A stretch of 64,000 bases of DNA, from NCBI GenBank assembly GCA_963932465.1, contig OZ010790.1:346109087-346173086 (forward strand). The letters run 5' to 3'. The notes below the pieces were generated by a model. The model saw only the letters and a list, made by a program, of their open reading frames with translations, searched no databases and was not told where the DNA came from. Within the stretch, counting starts at the first letter, position 1. Each line of letters starts with the position of its first letter. Shown in pieces: positions 34,665-47,065 of the stretch. Both the position numbers and the translations under genes were made by a program. Source of the stretch: Maratus speciosus (Eukaryota; Arthropoda; Arachnida; Araneae; Salticidae).

Positions 34665-35800
34665 CACAGCAATGCAAAAATATTCATACTCCTTGTAATT
34701 TGACAATTATGAAAAATATGTTGTTTTTTGTGAACAGAGAAAGATATTAGATGAATGTAAGTGGTAAATAAAACAATACAAAAGGAAAACAATGCATATT
34801 TAATTAATAGCATAGGAAAGAATACAGAAAATGTGGTTTCTTGCTAATGCAAAAGTATACATACCCAGCATGAAAAAGGCATTGTTTTTCTGGTTACACG
34901 AGGAAACTGTTAATTACAAGGACGTCCGTGACGTCGGATGGTGTCATAAATCCGGGATGGCATGCTTTCAATAAGATTTATCAACATAGGTTTGTTTCAA
35001 TGAAAGTTGTCAATTTCATCCCAGTCTTTTAATATTGATTCACGGAGTTCGCATTTTCTTTCATATTGTTTGTTGTGGGCATAGATTTTGCGAACTAAAA
35101 TTCCACACAGGATCTCCTCCATAGGATCGGAATCTGGGGAACAAGGTCGCCAATTCAAAACATTAACTTTTTGTTGCTACTGCGACTGCTATGTACTGAG
35201 GCATACTGAAAATTGAACTTTACTTTCCGTAATCGCCGGAGATGCGGGTTAAGATGGTCTTTGCAATATCTGTTGGTATTCAATACTATCCATTTTTGAT
35301 GTTGCGAAGGCCAGCTGCAGCTTACCACGAGCAGTGAATGTTCCTCATACCATTAAGCTCCTGCAAAGTTTCTTTTATAAAACTACCCCTGTTTCTTTCT
35401 TAAATCTCGCTTGTAATATGCGAAACTATCAGGTCCGTCGAGATTGAATTTCTTTTCGTCACTAAAAATAATCTGAATCATAAAAGATTCATTTGTAACT
35501 TTTTTTTATCCTTAACTAGCAGGCTGAGCCCGCTGCGCTGGATCATTTTTCAAATAAACCTTCAATCAAACGAAATGGAAAATCCGACCCTGTATTTTAA
35601 ATTAATATGGACCTTCACCTGGAAGATCCTTCCGCATTTTCTGAATACGCATCGGACGCAAGTGCGCTATTATATTATCTCATGCGTTAGACGAAATACG
35701 GGCAATTCAGAAGCAACTCTTTGGTACATCATGTAGAGTTTGGGAGGGAAATGCGGCCATTACGATCATATCACCACACTACTAAAAAAGAAAGAATTAC
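34665..35800 (-). pseudogene. Tc1-like transposase pseudogene
   Basis: On the minus strand, IIFSDEKKFNLDGPDSF (35418-35475) is the Tc1 block with the first catalytic Asp. Toward 35110 a decayed SPDSDPMEEILCG marks the last catalytic region, and NLIESMPSRIYDTI (34930-34985) is the C-terminal end. N-terminal remnants reach about 35790. Many stops and frame changes. The left terminal repeat is seen at 34665 (CACAGCAATGCAAAAATAT after TA); its partner on the right was not found. A short Helitron end interrupts the N-terminal part at about 35516. Confidence 0.85.
35516..35620 (-). mobile_element. Short Helitron 3' end inside the Tc1 pseudogene
   Basis: On the minus strand, GCGCAGCGGGCTCAGCCTG leads into CTAG followed by T. 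This is a short hairpin followed by CTAG|T, the Helitron 3' end signature. It breaks the Tc1-like reading between remnants on both sides. The 5' end (near 35620) is not defined. Confidence 0.5.
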
Positions 35801-36265
35801 AATGACTGCAGAGATTGACCATTTAACTTAAAGAATGTTCGGGTTATTCACTTTCATTTGTTAGGTCTTTTACTCCGGGCTTCTCATCTTGGTACTTTGT
35901 GCGGATCTGATAACATAAATACAATTTCTCTCTACGTTACATTATATTTGGTAATATACGTCTTCTTTTGGCAGGTTTTCTCTACAGTTTCTTATCTTCG
36001 ATTTCCAGTAGAGTAAATACAATCAAAACAGTATTTAACTTTTATATTTTAAAATATGTGAATCATGTAAAAGTGGATATTTAAAGCGGAATTGTGTGAA
36101 TAAAATTAAAATAATGTCATTTTAACTGCCGTTTCTTTTAGGTAGCTTTCATTACAAAAAGCTACCTATTGCAGCCGTTCGGAGGAAAGCGATTTCAATA
36201 AATTTTGGTATATTTTCATCGATCATGACCCCCAGACACCGAAACCACCTTCCGTTCAAAATTGA

Positions 36266-36294
36266 TATATATATATATATATATATATATATCC

Positions 36295-36331
<37 letters not shown>

Positions 36332-36332
36332 T
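36266..36332. repeat. (TA)n microsatellite
   Basis: About 66 bases of TA dinucleotide with two interruptions, directly before the satellite-like array. Confidence 0.95.
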
Positions 36333-36335
36333 CTG

Positions 36336-38105
36336 ACCTATGTCACACTGTAACTCGCGTATTTATGAACCGATTTGGATGTAATTCGGTGTGTACATAG
36401 TACATACCAATGTCTCGACCGAGTTCGTTGGCCAGCTTCATCCGCCATTTTGTTTCAAAATGGCGGCCATTTAAAATTTTTTAAAAAATTTAAAATTTGA
36501 ATTGCGGTACCAAAAAATTGAAAATGGAAAAATATTTTTTCTTATGTATTTGACCTTTATACAAAGACTCCGGAGCAGTTTTTGTTTCGTCTATATCTTA
36601 AAAAATGGCTGAGTTATAGCATTTTGAATTTCTAGCGTGGCTGACATTTTGAAACGTCCTGAATTTTGTCACGCGATAAAAGGCGTATTTATGAACAGAT
36701 TTGGATGTAACTTCGTTTATACATAGTACATACCAATGTCTGGACCGAGTTCGTTGGCCAGCTTCAGCCGCCATCTTGTTTAAAAATGGCGGCCATTTAA
36801 ATTTTTAAGAAAAATTTAAATTTGAAATGTGGTACCAAAAAATTGAAAATTGAAAAAATATTTTTTTCTTATGTGTTTAACCTTGATAAAAAGATTCGGA
36901 ATCAGTTTTTGTTTCGTCTATATCTTAAAAAATGGCTGAGTTACAGCATTTTGAATTTCTAGCGTGGCTGACATTTTGAAACGTCCCGTTTTTGTCACGT
37001 GATAACAGACGTATTTATGAACTGATTTGGATGTACCTTGGTGTGTACATAGCACATACAAATATCTCGACCAAGTTCGTTGGCCAGCTTCATCCGCCAT
37101 CTTGTTTCAAAATGGTGGCCATTTAAAAAATTTAAAATTTAAAATGAGATCCAAAAAATTGGAAAATGAAAAAGATTTTTTTCGTATGTGTTTGACCTTA
37201 ATACAAAGATTCCGGAACAGGTTTTGTTTCGTCTATATCTAAAAAAAATGGCTAAGTTATAGCATTTTGAATTTCTATTGTGGCTGACATTTTAAAACGA
37301 CCTGATTTTTGTCATGCGATAAAAGGCGTATTTATAAACCGATTTGGATGTAACTTGGTCTGTACATAGTACATACCAATGTCTCGACCGAGTTCGTTGG
37401 CCGGCTTCATTCGCCATCTTGTTTCAAAAGGGTTGCCATTTAAAAAAATGTAATTTAAAATTTAAAATGAAGTATTAAAAAATTGGAAAATGAAAAAGAT
37501 TTTTTTTATGTGTTTGGCCTTGATACAAAGATTCTGGAGCAGTTTTTGTTTCTGAAAATTTGTTCTTTTGTTTATATCTTAAAAAATGGTTGAATTATAG
37601 CACTTTGAATTTCTATCATGGCTAACACTTTGAATCGATCTTGTATTTGTCAAGCGATAACACACGTATTCGCCTATTTGGTGGAAGAAGGCATGTGGAT
37701 AGTATACATCAATATCTCGACCAAGTTCGCTGGCCAGCTTCATCAGCCATCTTGTTTCAAAATGGCGGCCATTAAATTAAAAAATATATATTTAAAGTGA
37801 GGTGCAAAAAAATTAGAAATTGAAAAATGTTTTTTTCTTAAGTATTTGACCTTGATATAAGGATTCAGGAGCATTTTTTGTTTGTCTTTATCTTAAAAAA
37901 ATGGCTCAGATATAGCAGTTTCAATATCTAATGTGGGTGACATTTTGAAAAATCTGATTTTTTTGCCTGCGACAGCACTCGTATATATCAACCGACTGCG
38001 ATGTGAGTGAGCATGTGCACAGCAATTACTAAGATCTCGACCAAGTTCACTGGTTAGCCTCATCCACCATGTTGTCTTAAAATGGCAGGCACTTTAAGAA
38101 ATCGC
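36336..38105. repeat. ~325-bp satellite-like tandem array
   Basis: The landmark GCGTATTTATGAAC or its variant lies at 36357, 36683, 37009, 37326, 37664 and 37978 (spacings 326, 326, 317, 338, 314). Each unit has GGATGTAACTTGGT, TTGGCCAGCTTCATCCGCC, a hairpin with CGCCATTTT facing AAAATGGCG, TTTGTTTCGTCTATATCTTA and GGCTGACATTTTGAAACG. Divergence grows toward the right end. Open stretches inside are by-products of the repeat. Confidence 0.92.
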
Positions 38106-38741
38106 CGAATTTGGCAGCCAAATATAAGTTACTTTAAATAAAAGAAGCTTGGATAAAACTGACTAATTTCGCGAAATTCTCATTCATTATGATTTAGTAC
38201 TGATAAAAATTAGTATTGAATCTCCCATATTCGGTTTCCATTAAATTGAGCTTCGTTTGTTTGAATAATATAAGTTGGCTTTTTTAAAATAAGGAATATG
38301 GAAGCTACCTCTTCCTCCCGGCACTGGCCGGAAGGACTTTTTACATACCAGTTTTAATCATGCAACTATTAACGTAGGAAAATCACCTCGATAACTGATT
38401 CAAATAGAAAACTAAACCTCTAGTTTTCATTCAATAAAATCTTCCCAATCATCCGTAATCGGATCCACAACCAAGTTTGATGTGAAACGTTAGAAATGTT
38501 CGTAACGGTATGGCTAAAAATGTACCAGAGTTAGCTACAAAACAGGGTTAATTACGCTCCAAACTGCATTCCATTAAATAATGTCAAATTGCTGTTGATT
38601 GATTTTTAGATCTTTCACTATCAAAACTCTTTGCAAATGATAAGTAAAGTTAGTTATGCAAAATTTTTAGTAGTGATCTTTTTGGCAAACTGAAGATTTT
38701 TTTCGCATTTCTCTAATGAGCGTAATAAGACGGGGAAATAA
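38106..38741. other. Intron sequence, nothing recognised
   Basis: AT-rich, no gene or repeat that I can support. Confidence 0.4.
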
Positions 38742-38749
38742 CCCGTAAG

Positions 38750-39055
38750 GCATGGTGACGTCACGGCGACGTCGTTGTGAAGTCACACTGTGATTTTGTG
38801 ACCGTCGATGTGACGTCATAGTGACTAGAATGTGAGGTCGTTATGGCCGTTTTAGAGGTCGTTTGTGACGTCACATTGTGACCACTCTGTGAAGTCACGG
38901 TGTGACAAATTTGTGAAAAGTGTGTCATTTGTGACTATTTTGGCATTAACTTTGTGACTAACCTGTGACGACAGCGACAATGCTTTGACGTCACACTGTG
39001 ACTAATTTGTGAAATATGTGTCATTTGTGACGAACTTGTCATAAACAATGTGATG
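38750..39055. repeat. Cluster of TGACGTCA and GTGAC repeats
   Basis: Four exact TGACGTCA palindromes (near 38757, 38809, 38866 and 38984) lie among many TGTGACTA/TGTGAAGTCAC variants. TGACGTCA is the consensus CRE bound by CREB/ATF. The related right cluster has one exact copy (near 43273). Whether any is bound in the animal is unknown. Confidence 0.8.
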
Positions 39056-39057
39056 AT

Positions 39058-39424
39058 TTCAAATGAAAATCAAATTTCAAATTAATTGCTTAAAAGGGCA
39101 AAGGCCAACATAGAGAAAAAGATTCCAAGCCGGGACTCGAATCCGAGCCATCAGTGTAGCGCACTGACATTCTACCGACTAAACCACATGGAACGAGACC
39201 CAGCCTGGAAAATTTCTTACTAGTACATGTTGGCAAGGCTACAAACGCAGCACAAGATGGAATATTTATCATGAGCCGCCAACATCGGGTAAACACGAAA
39301 CTTAATTAAATACAGCATCGATTCAAACTATATCAATACTTGGAAATTTTTCCATAGAGAACCATTCGCCTTGCATACAATATTTCAAATAAAAATCAAA
39401 TTTCAAATTAATTGCTTAAAATGC
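39058..39424 (-). mobile_element. tRNA-derived SINE, minus-strand copy
   Basis: The complement of 39131-39192 has an A-box-like TGGTTTAGTCGGTAG, an anticodon-like stem TCAGT/ACTGA and a B-box-like GGATTCGAGTCC. It is followed by a body with TTGGCCTTTGCCCTTTTAAG and the tail TTAATTTGAAATTTGATTTT. It is one arm of an inverted pair. Confidence 0.75.
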
Positions 39425-39835
39425 AATTTTAATTTGAAATTTGATTTTCATTTGAAATATTGTATGCAAGGCGAATGTTTCTCTCTGGAAAAATTTCCAA
39501 GTATTCATATAGTTTGAATCGCTGCTGGATTTAATTAAGTTTCGTGTTTGCCCCATGTCGGTGGTTCATGATAAATATTCCATCTTGTGCTGCGTTTGTA
39601 GCCTTGCCAACATGTACTAGTAAGAAATTTTCCAGGCTGGGTCTCGTTCCATGTGGTTTAGTCAGTAGAATGTCAGTGCGCTATACTGCTGGCCCGGATT
39701 CAAGTACCGTTGTGGAATTTTTTTCACTATGTTGGCTTTTGCGCCTTTTAAGCAATGAATTTGAAATTTGATTTCCATTTGAAATATTGTTTGCAAGGCG
39801 AATGTTTCTCTCTGGAAAAATTTCCAAGCATTAAT
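39425..39835 (+). mobile_element. tRNA-derived SINE, plus-strand copy
   Basis: The mirror partner of 39058-39424. The tRNA-like head is at 39650-39712 (TGGTTTAGTCAGTAG, then GGATTCAAGTACC with a decayed B box). The two copies face head to head through TTTCAAATTAATTGCTTAAA. The B box of the minus copy is better kept, so this one has decayed more. Confidence 0.7.
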
Positions 39836-40269
39836 ACTGTGATGATTCTTGTTATAAACACTGTGATGGATTTTAAAATAAAGTTTTGTTTGAAATATAC
39901 AATATTATCTTTTTACCGTACTTTTTAGCAATGTATCGCTATTTTGGAGTCCTATTCTTCTAAAATACTTTGAATTTTTACACTGAAAAAACAATGCTTA
40001 TCAACTGGCATCCTTTTTTATTAAGTTCTAAGCTTGATCTTGAGTTCAAGCTTTATATTAAGAATGTTTTGTGTGTTGTGATTTGTTATTATTTTATTAA
40101 ATACGAACATGGTGTCTAACGGATATTAATACATTTCCTATTTAAAGAAGAGTAAGATAAGCCATATTTATTTAAATTTTTTATTCCCGTGTATATTGTA
40201 TTTTGTTAATATGAGCTAAATAGATTTGGTATGATTTATAGGAAATGACTGATCTGGGAAATAGAAAAA

Positions 40270-41060
40270 ACAAGTAAGAAAAATCATGCGTTAAGCATAG
40301 ATTATAAAGCACTTTCCAACGCTTCCTGAATGCTTTAACTAGACATCGTAATTTAAGGAAATAACGTAAATAAGATAACTAAGCAAATATTTTAGAAAAC
40401 GCATAAAACATTTGAAAAACTGATTTCAGCAGTTACCGTTCATAGCCAAATATGTTTTCCAATTCTTTTGAATAGCCCTGTATTTAATCTGTAGATTGAT
40501 ATATACCAGTATATAATGTGAAAATTTAGTTTAGCAAGAAAATGCATAACAGGTTGAAATTCTCATTCAAAAACTTATACTAATATATAAAAACATACTT
40601 GAATACTTTAGTACAACCCTGTAGTTTACCTAGAATCTTTATTACACGCCACTATTTAGTTAAAATTTAATTCAAATTAAAACACTCTTAAAACTGCTGA
40701 AATCACATTTCCAGAAATTATAATTTATAGACGGCCATATATCCATTTCCTTGCGTGACCCTGTGTATCATTTTATCCATATTCTACAAACATTTCTTAG
40801 TAAATTAAATGCAGTTCAACATAAAAATCCATAACTCATCTAAAAAACACCTTTAAGCAATTTGCGCCCATACCCCTTAACTCTTACGTATACTTTTGTG
40901 TAGCCTTGTATATGAATTATAGCTTTTATATACACCATATACTATGCATAAATATAGTGGATCATAAAAGCGCATATTATAATTTAAAATGCATTTCCAG
41001 CAATTATCGCTAATGAACAGTACAATATCAACTTTTATAAATATCATAAATATTTTTTTA
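40270..41060. repeat. Interspersed repeat family A, further copy
   Basis: Starts with GCACTTTCCAACGCTT, like 9965. It then repeats the family core several times (near 40440, 40570, 40725, 40860 and 41000: for example CAGTTACCGTTCATAG and TTTTGTGTAGCCTTGTATAT). Highly diverged, no ORF. Confidence 0.6.
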
Positions 41061-43004
41061 TAAATATTATAAATATCAAATTTTAAAAAGTATAGTAAAG
41101 CAGTTTAATCTATAAACTTGTTATCAGGCATGAAAAACACTTTATTTCAATGATTAATTGTCATATTTTATTTTTTAATGCGAAGTATCGAACGTGTATC
41201 GAAAACGTAGAAAATCAGTTTACAATCGAAGAAAATTTAATAACTGATTCTGAATGTCTACAATTAAATGTTTGATTAAAATCACGAACAGCAAAAACGT
41301 GCTTACATACAATTTAAAAAAATAAATATACCAATTTGAAAAACACTATATAATTAGTATTTATAATTGTACTATTAAACAACAACAAAGTACAATAGAT
41401 GAATTAAATGTATTATTAGATTTAACAATTTCTCAAAAATCTCTCCATATGTTACAAGGAATTCCTATTATTTTATAATTTTGGCAAATGTTAAATCTGA
41501 AAACATTGATATGAAGATTTAGGATTTTAAATAATAATTTAAAATATTATTAGCAATGAAAAAAAGTCTTTCAAAAGTTTCACTACTATAGTATGTAAAA
41601 CGGCATTTCCCATTCAGTATAATGTTAATTTCTAATCTGAAAAACAATCCCAGAACAGTCTCTTTCTATAGGTATAATATAAAACTATTTAACTCATCTC
41701 ACCAAATATACAAAACAGGAACAAACAATTTAAATTAAATAAGACTTACTTTTTGAGCTCCATAAATTAATTATTAATATCCGTGTGTATCCGAAAATGG
41801 CGACGTCATTTTCTTCCATTAAAAAAAGCACACGCAAAAGCTTACATTTTAGATTAGTAACTTATCGCATCTGTTAGAACAAAAAGTTCTCTGTTTACCC
41901 TGCGGTATCGTGGCAGACGATTTGGGGCAGGTGTGATTTTATTTCCTTTTATATAAACAGATATGGAACTTATATGTGCAATCATTTTATGAGACTGTCT
42001 GTATTTAAATTTTTGTATTTGAAGAATTTTCCAATGTATTTTACCTTTTCTTTTTATCAGTTTTAACCCCCCCCCCCTCCCTTTTTCTAAGTAAAGATTG
42101 TTTCACACAAATACCAAATATCTTCCTAAAAAATAAAAAGATATAAATAAATATCGAGGATAAAAAAAAATTTCTTTGTCAATCGTCATTCTTTTCATGT
42201 TAATTTCCTGTAAAATAAAACAATTCGTAAAATAACTTTTTTTTAGAGTCATATCTCTAAAACACAAATTTGAAATACGAATAATAAATTATATCATGGG
42301 TTTTGCATAAATTTTGTATTATTTTTATTTATTCGGAAAATGCTAATTTTATTTTAAAAGTCTGAAAGAAGTAGAATTTTTAAAAAAAATAGTTACTTAA
42401 AATAGGTACACTAACAGGAAAAAATATGACTTGAATGCAAATTATAAAGCAAGAAATGTATGTATGACTAAACTCTGAAGACTCTTTCTACGTGCTCATT
42501 AAAAGCTGCAGACTTAACTATAATAGAAAGTTTTTAGTTTGAAGCCACAAAAGTGTTTCGAATACCAGTGGTCGGTAAAAATAAATTAAAAATTTTCCTT
42601 CCTGCAAACTAAATATGTAAATTGTATATATTTAATATTCCTAATCCTAAATATGTTATCCAAATTGCTCCAGCACGTACCATTTTTCCGAGAAACACTT
42701 TTATAATAATAAGAATAAGAGAAGGATTATTATATTAAATTGCAATACTAGATAAAATTGAAATCAGGAAAAAAGTATACTTTCGCACTCTTAGATATCA
42801 AATTGATAAAATATAGCATGGAAATCTAGTTTGTTGATACTTGTACCGTGCATTTTCCTTTATATGCCCCCCACCACCATCTTTTCGTGTCTGAATTTAC
42901 TACTTGCTACCCACTAATATATTTTCATTCCTTATGCCGCTGTAACGCGGGCCTTTTTAAAACATTTCTCTTCATTTTCAAAGATTTTTGAAGTTCATAT
43001 TTTT
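41061..43004. other. AT-rich interior, nothing recognised
   Basis: No coding signal. A short poly-C/T tract lies near 42067-42080. No boundaries of nested elements are seen. Confidence 0.4.
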
Positions 43005-43379
43005 CTCACACTGTGACTTACAATATGAGTTACAATTTTTTACAATTTATTGCAATTTTTTTTGTGAGTGTGTCGTGACCTACGTTACATGTAGTGACAT
43101 AACAATTGTTTTTTATTGCCAGAAAAATAAAATTTTACAGTAACAACATGTTTTGAAGATTTTTTGTAATTTTTAAAAGTTTTCTAAGAAGTTCACATCT
43201 CATTCACAATGTGACATCACTGAGTGGTGGCATTTCGGTCACAGATGTGACGTGACCACAGTGACTCACAGTGACGTCACAACGACGTGACTGTGACCAT
43301 GCATGCTATGAGGGAAGCATGCTTTTATTTTCAAGACGTCATTATTCATCACTTTGTTGCCTAAATAAAACTAAAAACG

Positions 43380-43805
43380 TTAATTTGTGACTATGATCAG
43401 CTGCTCGGGCTGTGCATCAGCCAAAATTTCTTTATAATGATTGAAATTTTATTTGAATCTTAGGTACCTTTTTTTTTAAACCTCGGGTAAATGAACAAAT
43501 ATTGTTCCATTGGCCACCTTTGGCATTTGAAAGTTTTATATATATATATATATATAAATTTAAAGTAATGCATTTTTAGTGATAGAAAAATAAACCTAAA
43601 ATTTGTCACTACAATCAACTGCTCGGGCTGTGCATCAGCCAAAATCTTATAATGATTGAAATTTTAATTGAATTTGAGGTACTTTTTTAAAAAAAACCTA
43701 GGCTAAATGAACAAATATTGTTCCATTGACTACCTTTGGCATTTGAAAAAATTTTGTGTATATTCAAATTAATGCTTTTTTAGTGATAGTAAAATAACTG
43801 CACAT
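43380..43805. repeat. ~218-bp tandem duplication
   Basis: Two units share GCTCGGGCTGTGCATCAGCC (43403 and 43621), GAACAAATATTGTTCCATTG and TTTTTAGTGATAG in the same order. The first holds a short (TA)n that the second lacks. No coding signal. Confidence 0.85.
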
Positions 43806-45130
43806 GAAAAATATCTATTAGTAAATCTTCTTTTGTCCGTTTGCTCCATAATAAAAAAACATAAATTTACTAATCGCTAATTACTAAAGTACAAATTTCG
43901 CGTAATCTTCTGAAATCGGATTTACCGTCCACAGTTCCTTTCAAATATAAACGAATCTTCCAATACTATATAGTAAATTCGCCAATTGTAAGGTAGCTGA
44001 TTATGGAAGATTCATCCAATATCTTTTTATAACATTTCTAAAAGAAGGGAAGATGTGGAGAAAAAAAAAAAAAAAAAAAAAAAAAAGAAAGAAATGAGGA
44101 ATGGAATATCGAAAAGGGATTTCTGAAAGCAATTTTTATTGCAAAATATCTTTTTTCGTGATAGAAATAACGCATAATTGCTTACATTTTCTTAAGAATA
44201 ATCTTTACTACCTGACATTGCAAGCCTTGAACGTTTGTATAAGGGAAATTGGCGATATGTTTCTTATTAAAAAAAGAATGGACAATATTAGCTAATCTGG
44301 CTTCGAGGTTATAAAAGTCACAAATTTGGGGAAAACAAATCGACATGCTTTCGCAGTAAAGTATGATGAGAATTTTTTTAAATGTCTGAAATTAAATTAT
44401 TTTACAATATGTATGTGCGTGTGTGAGAGACATTTATACTAAAATTAAAACATTCGACTCCATTTTTAAAATATTAATTGCTATTTATATATTGTACATT
44501 TGAATTTTAAAAAATACTCAAAAAATGCTTTCGTTCACTTGCAAAATCACCTTTATTGTAAGCATCGCTTGAACCTATGTCACGCGTACGTCTTTTTGGC
44601 TCAAAATCAAATTATTAGGCGACAAAATTGAATTTAAAAATCAAAAATAAACATATAACATGTAAATTATAAGTACCATCATTTTTACATCTGCTAGTTT
44701 CGCTTGTAAGTCACATGATGGAAGACTTAGAAATAAAAAATAATTTAAAAAAATGCTTTTAAAACTATTCATGTATATAGTAAAACATCAGTCAAATTTG
44801 GCGGCAGAATCTCAGTAAAAATCTGAAAAAAAATCTATATCTATTCGAGTATTTGGCGCAAAAAGACGAACGTTCATGGCTATTTGGCTAGCCAACACAT
44901 TTCCATCCCAAATGCAAGATATTTAAATGCATTTGGAAATTGCTTGTTAAATAAGTGTTTAAATGCCTAAAACTCAATTAATTTACACCTAAACGAAGGA
45001 TTAGCGTATTATTTTTTATCTTTAAGCGTATATAATATAGACAAATTGCGTGTTGTAGCAGTTATTTAATTTTACATGGCTTCACCGGCTGGAAAAGTTT
45101 TAAGGGTACTATTTGATTATTCATTCAACC
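43806..45130. other. AT-rich stretch with poly(A) tract
   Basis: No gene recognised. A run of 26 A near 44061-44086 might be the tail of a retroposed sequence, but no target duplication or source could be seen. Confidence 0.4.
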
Positions 45131-45135
45131 AATGT

Positions 45136-45265
45136 CGCCAAATTATATAAATTGTCGAACTATTCGCCAAATTATATAAATTGCCAAACTATTCGCCAAA
45201 TTATATAAATTGCCAAACTATTCGCCAAATTATATAAATTGCCAAACTACTCGCCAAATTAAAGA
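45136..45265. repeat. 29-bp minisatellite, about 4.5 units
   Basis: CGCCAAATTATATAAATTG recurs at 45136, 45165, 45194, 45223 and 45252, exactly 29 bp apart, joined by CCAAACTATT. The inner units are almost identical, so the array expanded recently. Confidence 0.95.
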
Positions 45266-47065
45266 AATTGACAATATTTTTTTTAAACAACGAAAGAATA
45301 AATAAATTTGTAAACATTAATAAAATTACAAATAGAAGTGAAATTAAAAATATCTTGATGACGCAACAAACACATGTACCGTGTTTAATGTCAAGTGAAT
45401 ATAAAATATACGATCAGGTATTATTGGCATTTAATCTTATAGTTTGGCGATAGTTATTTTGTAGTTTTAAAAGTAGCTCGCTAATTAAAAATGCTACCAT
45501 TAAACATTTTATATTAAATACTTGTTTCCATGTTAACAATTACCTTCATTTCTTGTTTCTGACACTAACAATATTGAAGTCAAATTGCCAATGTTCCGAA
45601 TTGGACATTAATTTTGAATTTGGAAAAAATTTAATAAACTGAAATTTTGTTTTAAACCTTATAATTACAATAATCAATTTTTAATATATACACATATAAA
45701 GGTATATGACAAAACAGTAGTAATAAAAATGCATTTATTTAAGTTAAACTTAATCTAACTATCTTCGTATGAAGAGTAGAAAAAAGTTTTACTTAAAAAA
45801 TATTTATGATACAAAAAAGTATCATTCAAAATTTTATTGTGCCGCCAACCAGCATTAAATCGCCAAAAAAATTAAATTTTCATTATTTTTTTACAAATGC
45901 TAAATCGAGGTTCTGCGGATTTTTTGTATAAACATATTATATGTCACGAGAAGAATATTCTATATATTCCCTCATGAGAAGAATATTATATAATTTTTTC
46001 AAAAATTTCTTAGCATGCACTTATCGAAACTTCCTTGATATCATCCTATTAATTTTTCAGATGCATTTTTCTTAACCTGGCGCAAAAAATAAAGAGTCAA
46101 ATCTTAATTCAATTGCAATATTTTAACTGAGTAATTTTTTAAGCATTACGAACATTCCCTTTCGTGTTTAAATTAAATATTTTCGTTTTTTAATATTATC
46201 ACTCATTAAAACGGATTTTTTTCTTATTTTTTTCGTCCTTCTTTTTTTAAAATTAAAATTAGTAACAGTTTTTTCTTTTATGTTTCGAGGTGTAATAGCT
46301 GTTTCAATTTTTTTTTTTTATCAACGATAAATTTCGCCAAGAATTAAAATGGTAAACCTTATCGTCCAAAATAACAGAACTTTCCGTCATAATTCTATAA
46401 CTAATCTAGGTAGAATGATGTGTTATAGCTTAAAACCTTCCCTGAAACGATATCTATCTATCGGTATAAGTTCCGTAAAAATCCATGCAGTAGAACTTGA
46501 AATCTAGGCTTTTGGAACGAAATTTTCGTTTGGATTTTATATATATAATAGATAATAGATTCGTGAAGAATAAAAGATAGAACTTACGTCTTTCCAGTTA
46601 GTGGCTATGTTACTACAACAAAATTGCAATCATGTTTATTTGTGTCTAGGTTTGAGACGTGAAGCAGGTTTCATTTTTGCAAAAAATAAGATTTGAATTA
46701 CGTTCAATTGTTCGAAGAACGGAATCCCGTCAAACTTTCAGTTGTAATTCTGTCTTCACTTCCGTTGCCCTTTTCATTTCATTTGATACAGCCCTAACAA
46801 TCTGCCGTTCTTCATTCACCATAGAACATTTACAGCTATGACCTTCTAAATATTTGCATGCACATAAACGTAATTTTTGACAATTGGAATACCAAAGGAC
46901 CCTCTATTGAAAAAAATCACAATTTTTTTTCTTTACAAGAAAAAAAAAATCTCCCTACATGAGATTAATTTTGTCGCAAACCGCATTCAAATAAACCAAT
47001 TCCTTCAGTTTTTATGAATTTTTGAAATGTTTACAAATTTATGGGACATCCAGTATTTATATGTA
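45266..47065. other. Intron sequence, nothing recognised
   Basis: AT-rich with scattered homopolymers. Short ORFs show no domain. Confidence 0.4.

Larger units (their letters stand above)
38742..43314. mobile_element. 4.6 kb TIR element with CRE-like subterminal repeats
   Basis: The left end (CCCGTAAGGCATGG, then TGACGTCACGGCGACGTCG) and the reversed right end (CCCTCATAGCATGCATGG, then CACGTCGTTGTGACGTC) are imperfect inverted repeats. Both carry dozens of GTGAC/GTCAC units over ~300 bp (38750-39055 and 43005-43290). No transposase is visible inside; the interior is filled by a SINE pair and repeat family A. No target duplication is clear, so the superfamily is not assigned. Confidence 0.6.

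Noticed and set aside
36918..37242. ORFs within the 325-bp array
   Set aside because: They restart at the same place of each unit and are not kept open across units.
45136..45265. CRISPR-like regular spacing
   Set aside because: The genome is eukaryotic and the intervals are part of the repeat itself, not unique spacers.
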